DNA of 64,000 nucleotides from assembly GCF_905475395.1 (NCBI RefSeq), contig NC_058337.1:131585960-131649959 (forward strand), in the 5' to 3' direction. Under the pieces are notes generated by a model. It was not told the DNA's origin. It saw only the letters and a list, made by a program, of their open reading frames with translations, and did no database searches. Origin of the DNA: Chrysoperla carnea (Eukaryota > Arthropoda > Insecta > Neuroptera > Chrysopidae). Position 1 is the stretch's first letter; each line of letters begins with the position of its first letter. Shown here piece by piece: positions 12,201 through 22,881 of this stretch. The position numbers were made by a program, and so were the translations under genes.

Positions 12201-12454
12201 TTCGTGTAGGTTTAGAGTCATTCGTAGTATTTGACGGTCAAATCAGAACCACAAAAAATTCTCTGTATCTGAAGACTTTTCAGAGAGCATGAAAATTTAA
12301 TTTAAGATAGTTGACTTTCGAATAGAAGTACGTCTTCCGTTTGAGAGCGCTTACGTTAGTTAAAAATACGCTAGTAAAGCAGCCTTTTTTCTGTCGGGCA
12401 TAACATTCTTTAAGGTTGATCGGACATTTAAGGCAATGTTTATATAACAATTAA
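9213..12454. other. Intergenic, no gene seen
   Basis: AT-rich sequence with an island of more balanced composition at about 10600-11600. The island's open frames (11111-11341 minus, 11365-11601 plus, 10824-11048 minus) do not resemble any family I know and do not connect by plausible splice sites. They may be decayed transposon sequence. A possible hAT-type end, CAGTGTTTCTCTAAAC, is at about 11651. Confidence 0.45.
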
Positions 12455-12735
12455 AAATAAACAATTGACTGGGTTAATTGTTGAAATACCATGTGTAGAC
12501 AGTTTTGATGACGCAATCGTTTGTTTTTTGACGTCACGTAACTAAAGAAAGATATTCACTCTTAGATAGCCACACATTCATAACTGATAACTGATAAAAT
12601 TTGCACCTAATAACTAGACTACACAGTAAACACAATCGCTGATGATTGCCAACTATAACATTTGACCCTAGTCTATAATATATAAACTTTACCATGTACC
12701 ACCCATATAATACACTTTTTGCATAGAGATTTTGG
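12455..12735 (+). repeat. Dispersed 12-bp-TIR family, left part
   Basis: It carries the head AACAATTGACTGGGTTAATTG and the start ATACCATGTGTA, then diverges. The internal and right-hand blocks are missing. Truncated copy. Confidence 0.55.
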
Positions 12736-13424
12736 TTTGTGTGTATATTGCGTTGCGAACAACCAACTCCGAAGATTACCGACCGATTCAAACTTATGTT
12801 ATTTAAAATAGGGCGCATCCAGTTTCGTTGTTCATTACTAATTTAATAAAAGTTTAGTGTTGTTTTCTATAATTAATTTAATTTTCTTTATATTTCGGTG
12901 AATTTCTGCTTAAAATTATTTTGTTTTTTTTAACCAATATCTGAACTCTATCGATTTGCTGTCAACTGTGTTAATTTTAGCAAGATAAGGTTGCAGTCAA
13001 ACGAATTGCATGTCTTCTATTGACACGATCAACTGTTAGTGGTTTTTCCATTACATAAAGTTTAATGGAATCGGTGAAAGATAACTGCGTGCAATTGAAT
13101 ACACCGACTGCGCATATGTAGCCCATTCTATTGTCTAAGCTGACAGCTAAAAAGTTCTGAAACTTGTCTGTAATATGATTGGTTCAAGAACGGAAATTCA
13201 ATCCGGAGAGTTTGCCTTTGTTTTTTGTAACACATATTTTTCGGCATGGCATTTTTGATTTTTATCTACCCATTATTTCTTCCAAACTTCGAAAAACTGA
13301 ATTTCTTGTCATAAAATAAAAACGGTGTCTCTCTTCTAATGCGATTTCTTTTTGAGCATAAAATATTATAGTCATCTTTTGACGTGGTTTAACTTTCGAC
13401 AAATTATGGGGCAGTCAGTAAGCA
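12736..13424. other. AT-rich intergenic, no gene seen
   Basis: No coding sequence, RNA gene or repeat boundary was recognised here. Confidence 0.45.
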
Positions 13425-13965
13425 TAGTGTTTATAGGACCCCAAGGAACATTCAGCCAACTTAATTTAGTCAGGAGGGGTCATAGGAGTTAAGCGGGGGG
13501 CATATGTACTTCAAAATTTTTTTGAAATACTTATTTTGGCTTAAAATTGTCATCTAGAAGGTAATTTTGATCGCTGAATACGAATCTAATGTCAGATTAC
13601 ACGGTTTCTGTCACATATTCCGAAAATCGTGCCATTTTTTAACAGAAATTCCACTTTTTGGCACAAAAGTGGCAAAGTTATTTATCGTCCAAACTGTGTT
13701 CTAGGAGATATTTCTAGCTGCCGATTATGAATCCATTGTCGGATTACACGTTTTCTGTCGCTTCTAAAAAGTAGAATTTTCGGTAAAAAAAGGTACGATT
13801 TGCGGAATAAGTGGCAGAATCTGTGTAATCTATCTTTGGATTCGTATTCAGCGACCAAAAATACTTGGGGTTCTATAAACACGTTACAAAAAGTTTCATA
13901 AAAATCGAGGGCTGTTTCTCAACTTTTCCGCTATCGACACTTTTTCAGCTTATTCACTACTGCAT
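13425..13965. repeat. Large nested foldback, relative of 41235-41455
   Basis: The outer arms are GTGTTTATAGGACCCCAAGG (from about 13428) and TACTTGGGGTTCTATAAACAC (to about 13884). An inner pair, GATCGCTGAATACGAATC near 13570 and GATTCGTATTCAGCGACC near 13840, is also complementary. The right flank, GTTACAAAAAGTTTCAT followed by TTTTCCGCTATCGACAC, is shared with the mask-intron element at 41235-41455, so both belong to one family. No ORF supports an autonomous element. Confidence 0.7.
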
Positions 13966-15484
13966 TATTAAAATTTGTCCTAAAACGTTAATTGTGACAT
14001 TTTTAATTTTAAAACTATTCCTATAAATTTTTCTTCCCGATTCGGTGCGTATTGCTTAACCAATTTTGAGCTGAAAATCAAAAGAGAAATTAAGAAAACC
14101 GGTCAAATATGAATTACACCTACGCACCGAGGGTTCAGTACTACTTCACAATTATTAAAATTATTTCTTCACCAATTAAATTTGTTTCATTCACTTCAGA
14201 ATTCTTATCGCGCGTCCTACCCACACTTGACCACTTTTTATGCTATGTTTTTCTACTTTGCACTTTAATCAGATCAAGTTTGACGCTTGTGTACGCATTA
14301 CCATTTTTACGTTATACAGTTCAAATCTCAATATCTACCGGATTTTATCCAATTGATTTTAGACTTTTTCTTTAGACTAAGTAATTTAATTAAATGAAGT
14401 TACTTCACTTTCATCTCAATAAAATTTTACTTTTTTAAACACGAAAGGAACCAACAACATGCATCGAAGGCTGGGAAATAAAAATACACAATGTTTACAA
14501 AACAATTTCAAACTAAAATAAAATTCCACTTTTTTTTTTTAAATATTATTAAACCATTTATTTTGCAATGCAGATATTCAACAACAAGTTTATAAACAAC
14601 AATATTTATTATTATAATAACATTGCAAATACAACCCGTTAAAAAAGCAACAATACAATCAAAGCTTTTTCACTTGTCTTAATGAGAATAAAGGAGAGGC
14701 AAAAGCTTGGCATGTTGACCTTTTTATTGACTTCTAATTAATCTACCGCGCACATTCTACCATGCATTATCGAACCTAAAAGACTCCTTAACGAAAGACA
14801 AAACTCCAATTTTTATTTCCGGCCGAAGGTTAGATATCTCATGGGCAAGTCTATCGATCGCGATTGTAATGATGCTCTTGTTCTGCTGTGTCCTGATACC
14901 TTTTTTTATTATTACCTTGAATGGTAATGCATTTTAGTGCCTTGAATTTGGTCTTGGGAAAAGCTTGAGGCGCCCAGGCGGAAATCGAATGCAAAAACAA
15001 AAAATGTTTCGGTCAAAAAGAGAATAAAATTGCAATAGAAGTTTATACAATCCAGATTTTCCATATTTTTGCCAGGTCCTTGCTTAAAATAATTTTTGAG
15101 ATTTTATTTTTTTGACACCTGTGACCTGATAGCATCGAACGTTGAACAAAATGATCATAATTTATATATATATTTGATGATTATAATAATTTAAATTTAT
15201 TTAAAATATGAACACAACACATTTTAAATTTTGAATAAAATATTTTTAGCGTATCTTTATTTAAATTTTAAATATTTTGATTTTAATAATAATTATTAAT
15301 TATAATAATATAATAAATTTATCAAAATTCATATTTTACATACATAAATATTACATATGTTTGCTGATTATAATATTTGTTTTTATATAAATTAAACATT
15401 TATTTTTTTTTTATTATTACACCCTGTATATATAACAGTGGCGGATTAGTATTTTATAACAACTAGTGTTGACTTGTTCAGTTT
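13966..15484. other. AT-rich intergenic, no gene seen
   Basis: Very AT-rich, especially 15150-15420. It ends at about 15420 with ACACCCTGTATATATA, a sequence that recurs in several places (15898, 44753) and resembles a transposon end. The open frame at 14109-14375 has no recognisable family. Confidence 0.45.
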
Positions 15485-15770
15485 ATAAATTATATGAAAT
15501 ATGTCAAGGTATACTTAATTTAGTCCCAAGTTTGTAACGATTAAAAATATTGATGCTAAAATTTGTATAGCGTGCTCAGGACGTAAAACTAGAGATCGAG
15601 TTCGTAAATGAGCAAACATAGGTCAACTGGGTCTTGCGTCCGAAGGAGCCATTTTGTAAATCGTGAGAGATAGAAATAAAAGTTTAAATGTAAAAAATGT
15701 CCTTTATACAAAAGTAAACAACTTTTGTTTGAAAATTTTTTCGTAAACATCACTTATTTTTCCTCCACAC
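15485..15770 (-). repeat. Dispersed 12-bp-TIR family, inverted partial copy
   Basis: The plus strand shows the reverse complement of the family's right and central blocks: CAAGTTTGTAACGATTAAAAA, GTAAATGAGCAAACATAGG and TAAACATCACT. The short frames on both strands here are by-products of the repeat. Confidence 0.65.
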
Positions 15771-16050
15771 ATGCAAAATTTTTTTTTTGTAGATACGCCA
15801 CTGTACAATTGTGCCTTTGTATTACCATTTTGTGTTATCGATTTGTAACACAAATATTCAAATATGTCACTTCCTGTATTTACTTTTATATTCAAAGCAC
15901 CCTGTACATAAAACAGTGACGGATATTCAATTTTTAAACAGTAAATATATTTCACAAATTGTTTTATCATAGTCAAAAATTGAAATTTAAACCTTGGTTT
16001 GAAAAATAAAGCAAGTATAAAAAAGTTTTGAAGTCAAATTTTAGGTTGAA

Positions 16051-16593
16051 CAAGTGAAAACAAACAATTGACTGAGTTAATTGTTGAAATACCATGCATA
16101 GTCAGTGTTGATTACTTTATGACATAACACACACATACATGTGACACATACATAACTGATAATCAAGTTTTTATATTATAAAATTTCCGCCTAATTGGCG
16201 TCCTCACGGGTAAATAGTGATGTTTACGAAAAAATGTTTCAAACAAAAGTTGTTTAATTTTTGATAAGGAACAGTTTTTACATTTAATTCTATCTCTAAC
16301 GGTTTACAAGATGGGTCTACGGACCCAAGACCCAATTGACCTATGATGCTCATTTACGAACTTGACCTCTCTTTTTACGTCCTGATTACGCTGTAAAAAT
16401 TTCAGCTCGATATCTTTTTTCGTTTTTGAGTTATCGTGTCCACAGACGGACGGACAACCGGAAATGGACTAATTAGGTGATTTAGTGAACACCTATGACA
16501 AAATTTTTTTCCTAGCATCATTATTTTTAAGCGTTACAAACTTGGGACTAAACTTAATATACATACTATGTATATTTCATATATACATGGTAT
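16051..16593 (+). repeat. Dispersed 12-bp-TIR family, near-complete copy
   Basis: The conserved head starts at 16051 (CAAGTGAAAACAAACAATTG). The unit proper runs from ATACCATGCATA (16089) to TATACATGGTAT (16593), with one mismatch between its ends. All internal landmarks of 8697-9212 are present in order. It is about the same length as that copy and has no ORF. Confidence 0.75.
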
Positions 16594-17145
16594 AAAAAGA
16601 GTGCAAAAAAAATATCTTAAAAAAGCGTGGCCACAAACGAAAAACCGGTAATTGTCTTGTAAATGGTCCATAATTTTTATATCTTTTTGGGTTTTTTTTC
16701 TATAACCTCAGGTAATGGGTATCCCAATCACAATTATACTTTGAATAAATTTTTTGATTTTTCCGATATTTGATTTTTGGTTTTTTTTTTAATTTCGATA
16801 CTCTTAAAGTTAATCGCGGACAGTACACTGTAATTTTTTTTTAACAGAAAGTAAATATAGTTCGTGGGGACCTCAAGGGTCGCACCGGACTTGTCTAAAC
16901 TTAACTACCCAAGGCTTATGTAAACTGAATTCCACGTACTTGTTTAAAATTTTAATAAATGCAATGCTAAATTTTTCCATGACGAATTATTATTAATGCT
17001 AGAATATGATTTATTCTGGTTAAAATAGAAATTCGCAGAAGTTCATTGATTTTGTATGCTAATTTGATATTATTATATAAAATTGATGAATATAGTTTTT
17101 GAATTAACTTAACGAATGGATATTTACATTAAATTTATATTTAAA
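16594..17145. other. AT-rich spacer between repeat copies
   Basis: There is no gene. The segment separates two direct copies of the dispersed family and holds poly-T runs only. Confidence 0.45.
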
Positions 17146-17678
17146 ACAAGTGAAAACAAACAATTGACTGAGTTAATTGTTGAAATACCATGCATAAATG
17201 GTGTTGATTACTCTATCACATTGCACATACATATACAATTTATATAATACATACTATACAATTTACGCCTAATTTGCGCCCTCGCGGGTAAACAGTGATG
17301 TTTACGAAAAAATGTTTCAAACACAAGTTGTTTATTTTTTGATAAGGAACATTTTTTATATTTAAACTTTTGTTCTATCTCTAACGGTTTACAAGATGGG
17401 TCATACGAACCCATAGGTCAAGACCCAATTGACCTATGTTGCTCATTTACGAACTCGACCTCACTTTTTACGTCCTGAGTACGCTGTAAAAATTTTAGCT
17501 TGATATCTTTTTTCGTTTTTGAGTTATCGTGCCCACAGACGGACAACCGGAAATGGACTAACTGGGTGATTTTATAAACACCTATACCAAAATTTTGTTC
17601 GTAGCATCAATATTTTTAAGCGTTACAAACTTGGGACCAAACTTAGTATACCTTTATATATTTCTTATGTACATGGTA
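17146..17678 (+). repeat. Dispersed 12-bp-TIR family, copy interrupted by MITE
   Basis: The head starts at 17146 and the unit at 17185 (ATACCATGCATA). The right end reads TGTACATGGTA and then passes directly into a Tigger-like MITE at 17679. Short family-tail sequence (ATATATGCATGGTATA) resumes at about 17945, after the MITE. Confidence 0.7.
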
Positions 17679-17935
17679 CAGTAGAATCTCGATAACTTAA
17701 ACCTCGGTAACATAAAAACCTCTGTTACTTCAAAAAATACTATGTTCCCTTCCCATCAGAGCCCAAAACCTCTATAACTTAAAAGACGCAACCTCTATAA
17801 CTTAAATAAATAATCTCTGTATAGGCCCTCAGTAACTACATAGAAACATGTACATACCTCTATATTAACTAGGGTACATAGAAACATGTACATACCTCTA
17901 TATTAACCTTTACCTAACATAGACACTTGATACCT
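17679..17935. mobile_element. Truncated pogo/Tigger-like MITE
   Basis: It begins CAGTAGAATCTCGATAA and is collinear with, and nearly identical to, the left 250 bp of the full element at 2909-3230. The right terminal inverted repeat is missing. As at 2909, it sits at the 3' end of a dispersed-family copy. Confidence 0.75.
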
Positions 17936-18359
17936 TGCATATTACATATATGCATGGTATAATAATACATAAGGATTTGATGAAAACTATATTGATTTAT
18001 CATCTATTTTCTTATTTATAATAAAGGATTTACGCCCTAACTGTTTAATAATAATTTCCCAGAAGATATAAACTTATATACCATCGAAGGTCAACGATGA
18101 GGAATATTATAAAATCGTTTTATAATCCTTAGAACATGAATTCTGGAGTTTTGAGAACATCTGATATAACGGGTGTTTCACAAATTAAAAATTTTTTTAC
18201 ATCATTTAAGTAGAGAAATATAGTCACTCTTCCATACAAAGTAATAAGAGTATCTTTCTTCTCACTTCCGCGGTGAATATTTACTAAACAAACACATACA
18301 TACGTAAACAATATACAAACCTGTATACTTGATACAACACATGAGAACATACTGTATTT

Positions 18360-18755
18360 GTTCTAACCTGATTTCGCCCTCACGGGTAAACAATGTTGTT
18401 TGCGAAAAAAAAGTTGTTTATTTTTTTATAAAGAACATTTTTTACATTTAAACTTTTGTTCTATTTCTTACGGTATACAAGATGAGTCCTACATACCCAA
18501 GACCCATTTGACCTATGCTGCTCATTTACAAACTCGACCTGACTTTTTACGTCCTTAGAACGTTATAAAAATTTCAGCTTGATATGTCTTTTCGTTTTTT
18601 AATAACCGTGTTGATAGGCGGACAACTGAAATCTTTAGTTGATTTTATGAACACCTTTACCAAAATTTTGTTTGTAGCATCAATATTTTTAAACGTTACA
18701 AACTTGGGATCAAACTTAGTATACCTTGATATATTTCTTATGTACATGGTATAAA
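18360..18755 (+). repeat. Dispersed 12-bp-TIR family, 5'-truncated copy
   Basis: It starts within the CGCCCTCACGGGTAAACAA block and runs to TGTACATGGTATAA. The internal order matches 8697-9212, with a deletion in the CACAGACGGACGG region. Confidence 0.65.
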
Positions 18756-18991
18756 AAAGAAAAACATGTTTTTTTCAATGAAACTGACTTTTTTTTTATC
18801 AATGAAACAGACTTTATTGGAAAGATAACAGAAAATTTAATATCTATTTTTTGTTTACTAGATCTTGAATACAATGTAAACGTCACAGTCTTTTGGATTT
18901 TGATGTTTATTTATGATACAATGGCGTAAACTATAAAGACAAATAACTTTTCGAGTAATCTTAATTAAAGAGAATTAAAAAAATATACACT

Positions 18992-19070
18992 AGCACCAGG
19001 ATTTGAACCCAGTTCTCTTGGCCAAGCGCTTTATTCAGCATTTCGATTATACGAGCCCTAAGGCTGTACC
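18992..19070 (-). repeat. tRNA-like / SINE relic
   Basis: On the minus strand GGTTCAAATCC is a good RNA polymerase III B box inside a 5-bp T-stem (CTGGG ... CCTGG). Upstream, GCGCTTGGCCAAGAGAA resembles the anticodon-to-variable region of tRNA-derived repeats. I could not form a matching acceptor stem or a clean D arm, so this is more likely a tRNA-derived SINE or pseudo-tRNA than a working tRNA. Confidence 0.35.
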
Positions 19071-19239
19071 CCATTTTATGCTATTAATGCCTGAATATGA
19101 TTTCGGTTATGGCCGCCACAGTTGGCGCAATCTAGATGTACAATTTTCGCAGCAATTGTGGTCGTATTTGCCAATAGCTCGCCGAATTTAGTGTCCCAAG
19201 AGGAATGGCCTTGGAGGCCAATTAACAGGTCCATTAGAG

Positions 19240-19700
19240 GCCATCCATAAATTACGTCACAAGTTAAGAGAAGAGTGCGTCAACAAAATGTGATATTGTG
19301 TGACAAGGGCCAGGGAGGGGAATCAAAAGCTTTGTGGATGCCACATGCTAAAATTTAAAATATTAATACATGAAATTTATATATAAACAAAAAAATATCA
19401 CTAACTTGAATGAATGCTCGCTGCCCAACCGTTCCGTGCATCCGTTCACTGAGACCTTCGAAAAGTGCCTCCGAACGCGACATTTAACTTTATTTTAATT
19501 TTATTAAAGATAATTTAGAAAGAAAATTTTTTTTTAAAAATCGAAACCGCTGCTTTATTTTAATTATTACCAAATATAAAATTGAAATAATGTGACGTCA
19601 CACCAGGTGGGAGGTGGCTTCACAAATGTGACCACCCGCGACAAGGACGAGGGGGCGGGACAATAAAGCATAAAATTTGTGTGACGTAATTTATAAACAT
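19240..19700. repeat. Element with inverted ATAAATTACGTCACA ends
   Basis: The left end CATCCATAAATTACGTCACA and the right end TGTGACGTAATTTATAAACATG are inverted over about 16 bp. Subterminal G-rich tracts (CAGGGAGGGG near 19310, GAGGGGGCGGGAC near 19650) are unusual for this AT-rich window. It has no ORF of note. I read it as a non-autonomous DNA element of unknown class. Confidence 0.5.
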
Positions 19701-21347
19701 GCAAGCGTTGCTCTAGCGTGAGTCTATTCATTATGCAATGGTGAACCAAAGCAACTGTCTACTCACTACTGTCAAATCAAACAAAAGAAGCTCAAAAAAT
19801 GTGAACCTCTAAAGAAATGTCCAAAAAACTTGAAAAGGCAAAAATCCAATTTCAATAAAAAACATTTAATTAATAATACTCATGCTACTAAGAAGAAAAT
19901 ATACTCTTTTATGATGGATTTGTTTTCTTATGATTCAGGAGTTGTTTTCTTAAGAAAAATGAGTATTATGAGTCAACTACCTTAAAATTCAGATGCATAT
20001 TGATATTTGATTCATTTACTGATGAGATGATCAAATGATAGTCTCATAGTGAACATATGTATACAATACAGTACACACACTGTTGACTATAACAAAATAG
20101 TACAGAACACAACAGATGATGAGTTTGTTGAACTTCAAGGACAAATTATTAAAAAAACACGATACGATAATGATAATGTGTGTCGATTTAAGTGTTTAGT
20201 GTTCCATACCCAAAACACCAAAACACTCACTAATGTTATATGATTTTAGTCTTTATCTTTTATCATGATACTGGCTAGTAATGTTTGGCCATTGTACGGG
20301 TTATTTCCATAATAATCTACAACATTCTTCCATGCTTTTCATAATAAATTATACAGGATGATCCAAGTTATAACAGCAACATTTCATCAATAACGTTAAT
20401 GATATACGAGCGGCAGGGCAATTTTGGATAAAACGTTTGATTTTTTTTATATGAAGTTGGACTAAGTCTAAATCAATTCGAAAATTTTAGGGAGGATTGT
20501 CGCATTATTGAATGGTGAATTATGAACTTGACAATATTAGACGAAAAGTAAGAATACATTTTTTTGGTATCTGGAGTAATTTTCAAAATATCGAAAAAGG
20601 CAAATATCGAAAAATTGTATTCTTATTTTTCGTCTACATTCATAATCAAAGTTGAAAATAAGGTACAAATAATTTCAACTAAATCTAAAATTGCCTTGGC
20701 GTTCGTATTACCTTAATTCTTTATTATAAATAATATTGAACTTCGCCAAGAAAACTTTTAAAAGCAATGTATAAGTTAATTAAAACGAATAAAATTTTAA
20801 AAAGAATTCACAGATTACAATCGCTTTTTGGGCACAGTGTGCTATGTCTCGTGACGTAGTAAATACAAAACCTTATACAAATATAAACCATGAAGGTTAT
20901 AAAGAAGGAGAAAGATCGCTATGTACTAAAGCATTGGCGCACCTGTCCCTGAAAATTTGTAGAATTTATAGTTCATTTGTAAGCCACCAGCTGCGCTGTC
21001 ATCAAGAAGTAGTATCTGCGAAGTTAGCTGTTTATGAGTACAAGTAGATGAACTTAGTTGCATAATGTACAAATTGATATATCATTTCAAATTAGCGCAC
21101 AACAGCCCGCTTTTATTGATACTACTTAGCGGTCGCAGCGCCTCATTTATTTTATTCATATTTCGGGGACAATATTTTCTATAGCGATCGTTCTCCTTCT
21201 TATAAGCTTCATGATATAAACTTTCAAATGGATGTAGATGTTAATCGATGTTCGGAGTTACTGTTACTCCATCTATTTTATTTTAGCTGATTTATATTAA
21301 ATTGCATATAATTTTAAAAATTCGTTATTGTCGATTTTCCTTTCAAA
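19701..21347. other. AT-rich intergenic, no gene seen
   Basis: No gene is supported. Frames at 20049-20243 and 20844-21047 are 64-67 codons, show no family resemblance and lack supporting context. Confidence 0.45.
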
Positions 21348-21670
21348 AACAAACAGTTGATTGAGTTAATTGTGGAAATACTATGTGTAGACAGTGTTAA
21401 TTACGCAGTCGTTTGTTTTATCCATGTAAACTATCTACGGACCTAAGATCCAATTGATCTATGTTGCTCATTTACGAACTTTTTACGTTCTGAGTACGCT
21501 ATAAAAATTTCAGTCCGATACCTTCTTTCATTTTTGAGATATCGTGTTCACAGACGGACAGACAAAACAGACAGGCAACCGAAAATGAGCTAATTAGTTG
21601 ATTTTATGAACACATATCAAAATTTTGTTCGTAGCATCAAATCCAAAATGTTTTTGGTATAAAACTCACC
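21348..21670 (+). repeat. Dispersed 12-bp-TIR family, internally deleted copy
   Basis: The head (AACAGTTGATTGAGTTAATTG) and start (ATACTATGTGTA) are followed directly by the right-hand blocks (TGTTGCTCATTTACGAACT, then TTATGAACACATATCAAAATT). The central third is deleted and the end is lost. Confidence 0.6.
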
Positions 21671-22669
21671 GTTTTACTGTAACTCCATCTGCTGAATAAT
21701 TAATTAAACTGTTAATATTAACTGAATGCCTTTCTTAAAAACTATTGACTTCTGTAAACAATTCGAAATTATTACGTGACACGATCTGTTAACCAAATTT
21801 ATTATTACTATGTATTAACTTATCACTATCGACCGATCAAACCCAATTTACTAAGATCCTCGACTTATTTTTTGGATTAAAACTAAGAGCTTATTTCTGG
21901 ATCATCCTGTATTTAAATAAATTTTAATCACATTTATGAAAAAATGATTGCTAAAAATTAAATGTTTTCTCATACAATATTATTGATAGTACAAATTTTC
22001 TTCGGTCTACAATTTGGTATTGAAAAGTTTTAATATATTGTAACCCATATGTCCACCAGTCCCATTGTTAGGACATTCACCGTTACGGTATTATAATCAA
22101 TCTATTTCGAATATATCTATGACTTGTCTATCACAAACACTCAACTTATAGAACTGTATCCAGTCTCAATGAGGAATTGTGATTCCAATCTAGACCTAAT
22201 GCTATATCCAAAATATCCTTTTTTTCCAGAAACTACTAGCTCAATCGCCAAATTCTCGATTTTTGTATCAAATTCAGTGATAAAATTTTTGTATCGATTT
22301 TTTAAAAGGAATAAAAAAGGCGAGAAAAAGTTTTTCGTTTCAGATTTGAATAAAACTCATGTTATAAGGTAATTTTTACCCAAAAAACTTAACTTGGACA
22401 AATAGTTTCCGATATAGCGACAAAAATCGATACGAGATATTGTTTTTCTTCGAATCTACTAGCTCAGTCGCCAACTGAACCCGATTTTTGAATTTTTTGA
22501 GTCAAAATTACCTTGTAATTTGAGTTTTATCAAATTGGGGAAAAAAAATTTTTTTGTAGATTTATCTATCAAAGAATTTCTGATATCATAGACATAATGT
22601 TTTTTATTTACTAGAATAAAGACAATGCCGCCATTTTCACTCAAATATGTTTGATATCTATGGTAGTAT
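21671..22669. other. AT-rich intergenic, no gene seen
   Basis: No coding sequence was recognised. Short frames at 22124-22372 (+) and 22459-22644 (-) have no family match. Confidence 0.45.
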
Positions 22670-22873
22670 TATGGAGAGTAGAGATAAGGAGAACTTTGTC
22701 TGTATATAAAAAGTGTCCATCGAAAAACAGCAAATAAGGATGGCGCTGCTATAGCAAAAGTGTAAGTTTTAAAAAAAGTGATCAAAGTAAGATAAAGTTC
22801 CAAAGAAATTAGAAATTCACATCAAACACCTTTTGCTACCCAAGCGCCATTCTCCTTATCTGTGCCCTCCATA
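22670..22873. mobile_element. hAT-type MITE, 204 bp, 8-bp target duplication
   Basis: The ends TATGGAGAGTAGAGATAAGG and CCTTATCTGTGCCCTCCATA are inverted repeats of about 24 bp with a few mismatches. The element is flanked on both sides by the identical 8-mer GGTAGTAT (22662-22669 and 22874-22881). An 8-bp duplication is the signature of the hAT superfamily. There is no coding capacity, so it would have been moved by another element's transposase. Confidence 0.85.
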
Positions 22874-22881
22874 GGTAGTAT

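Noticed and set aside
8697..21670. CRISPR-like array of spaced repeats
   Set aside because: Repeat units are about 500 bp, irregularly spaced, in both orientations and in a eukaryotic genome.
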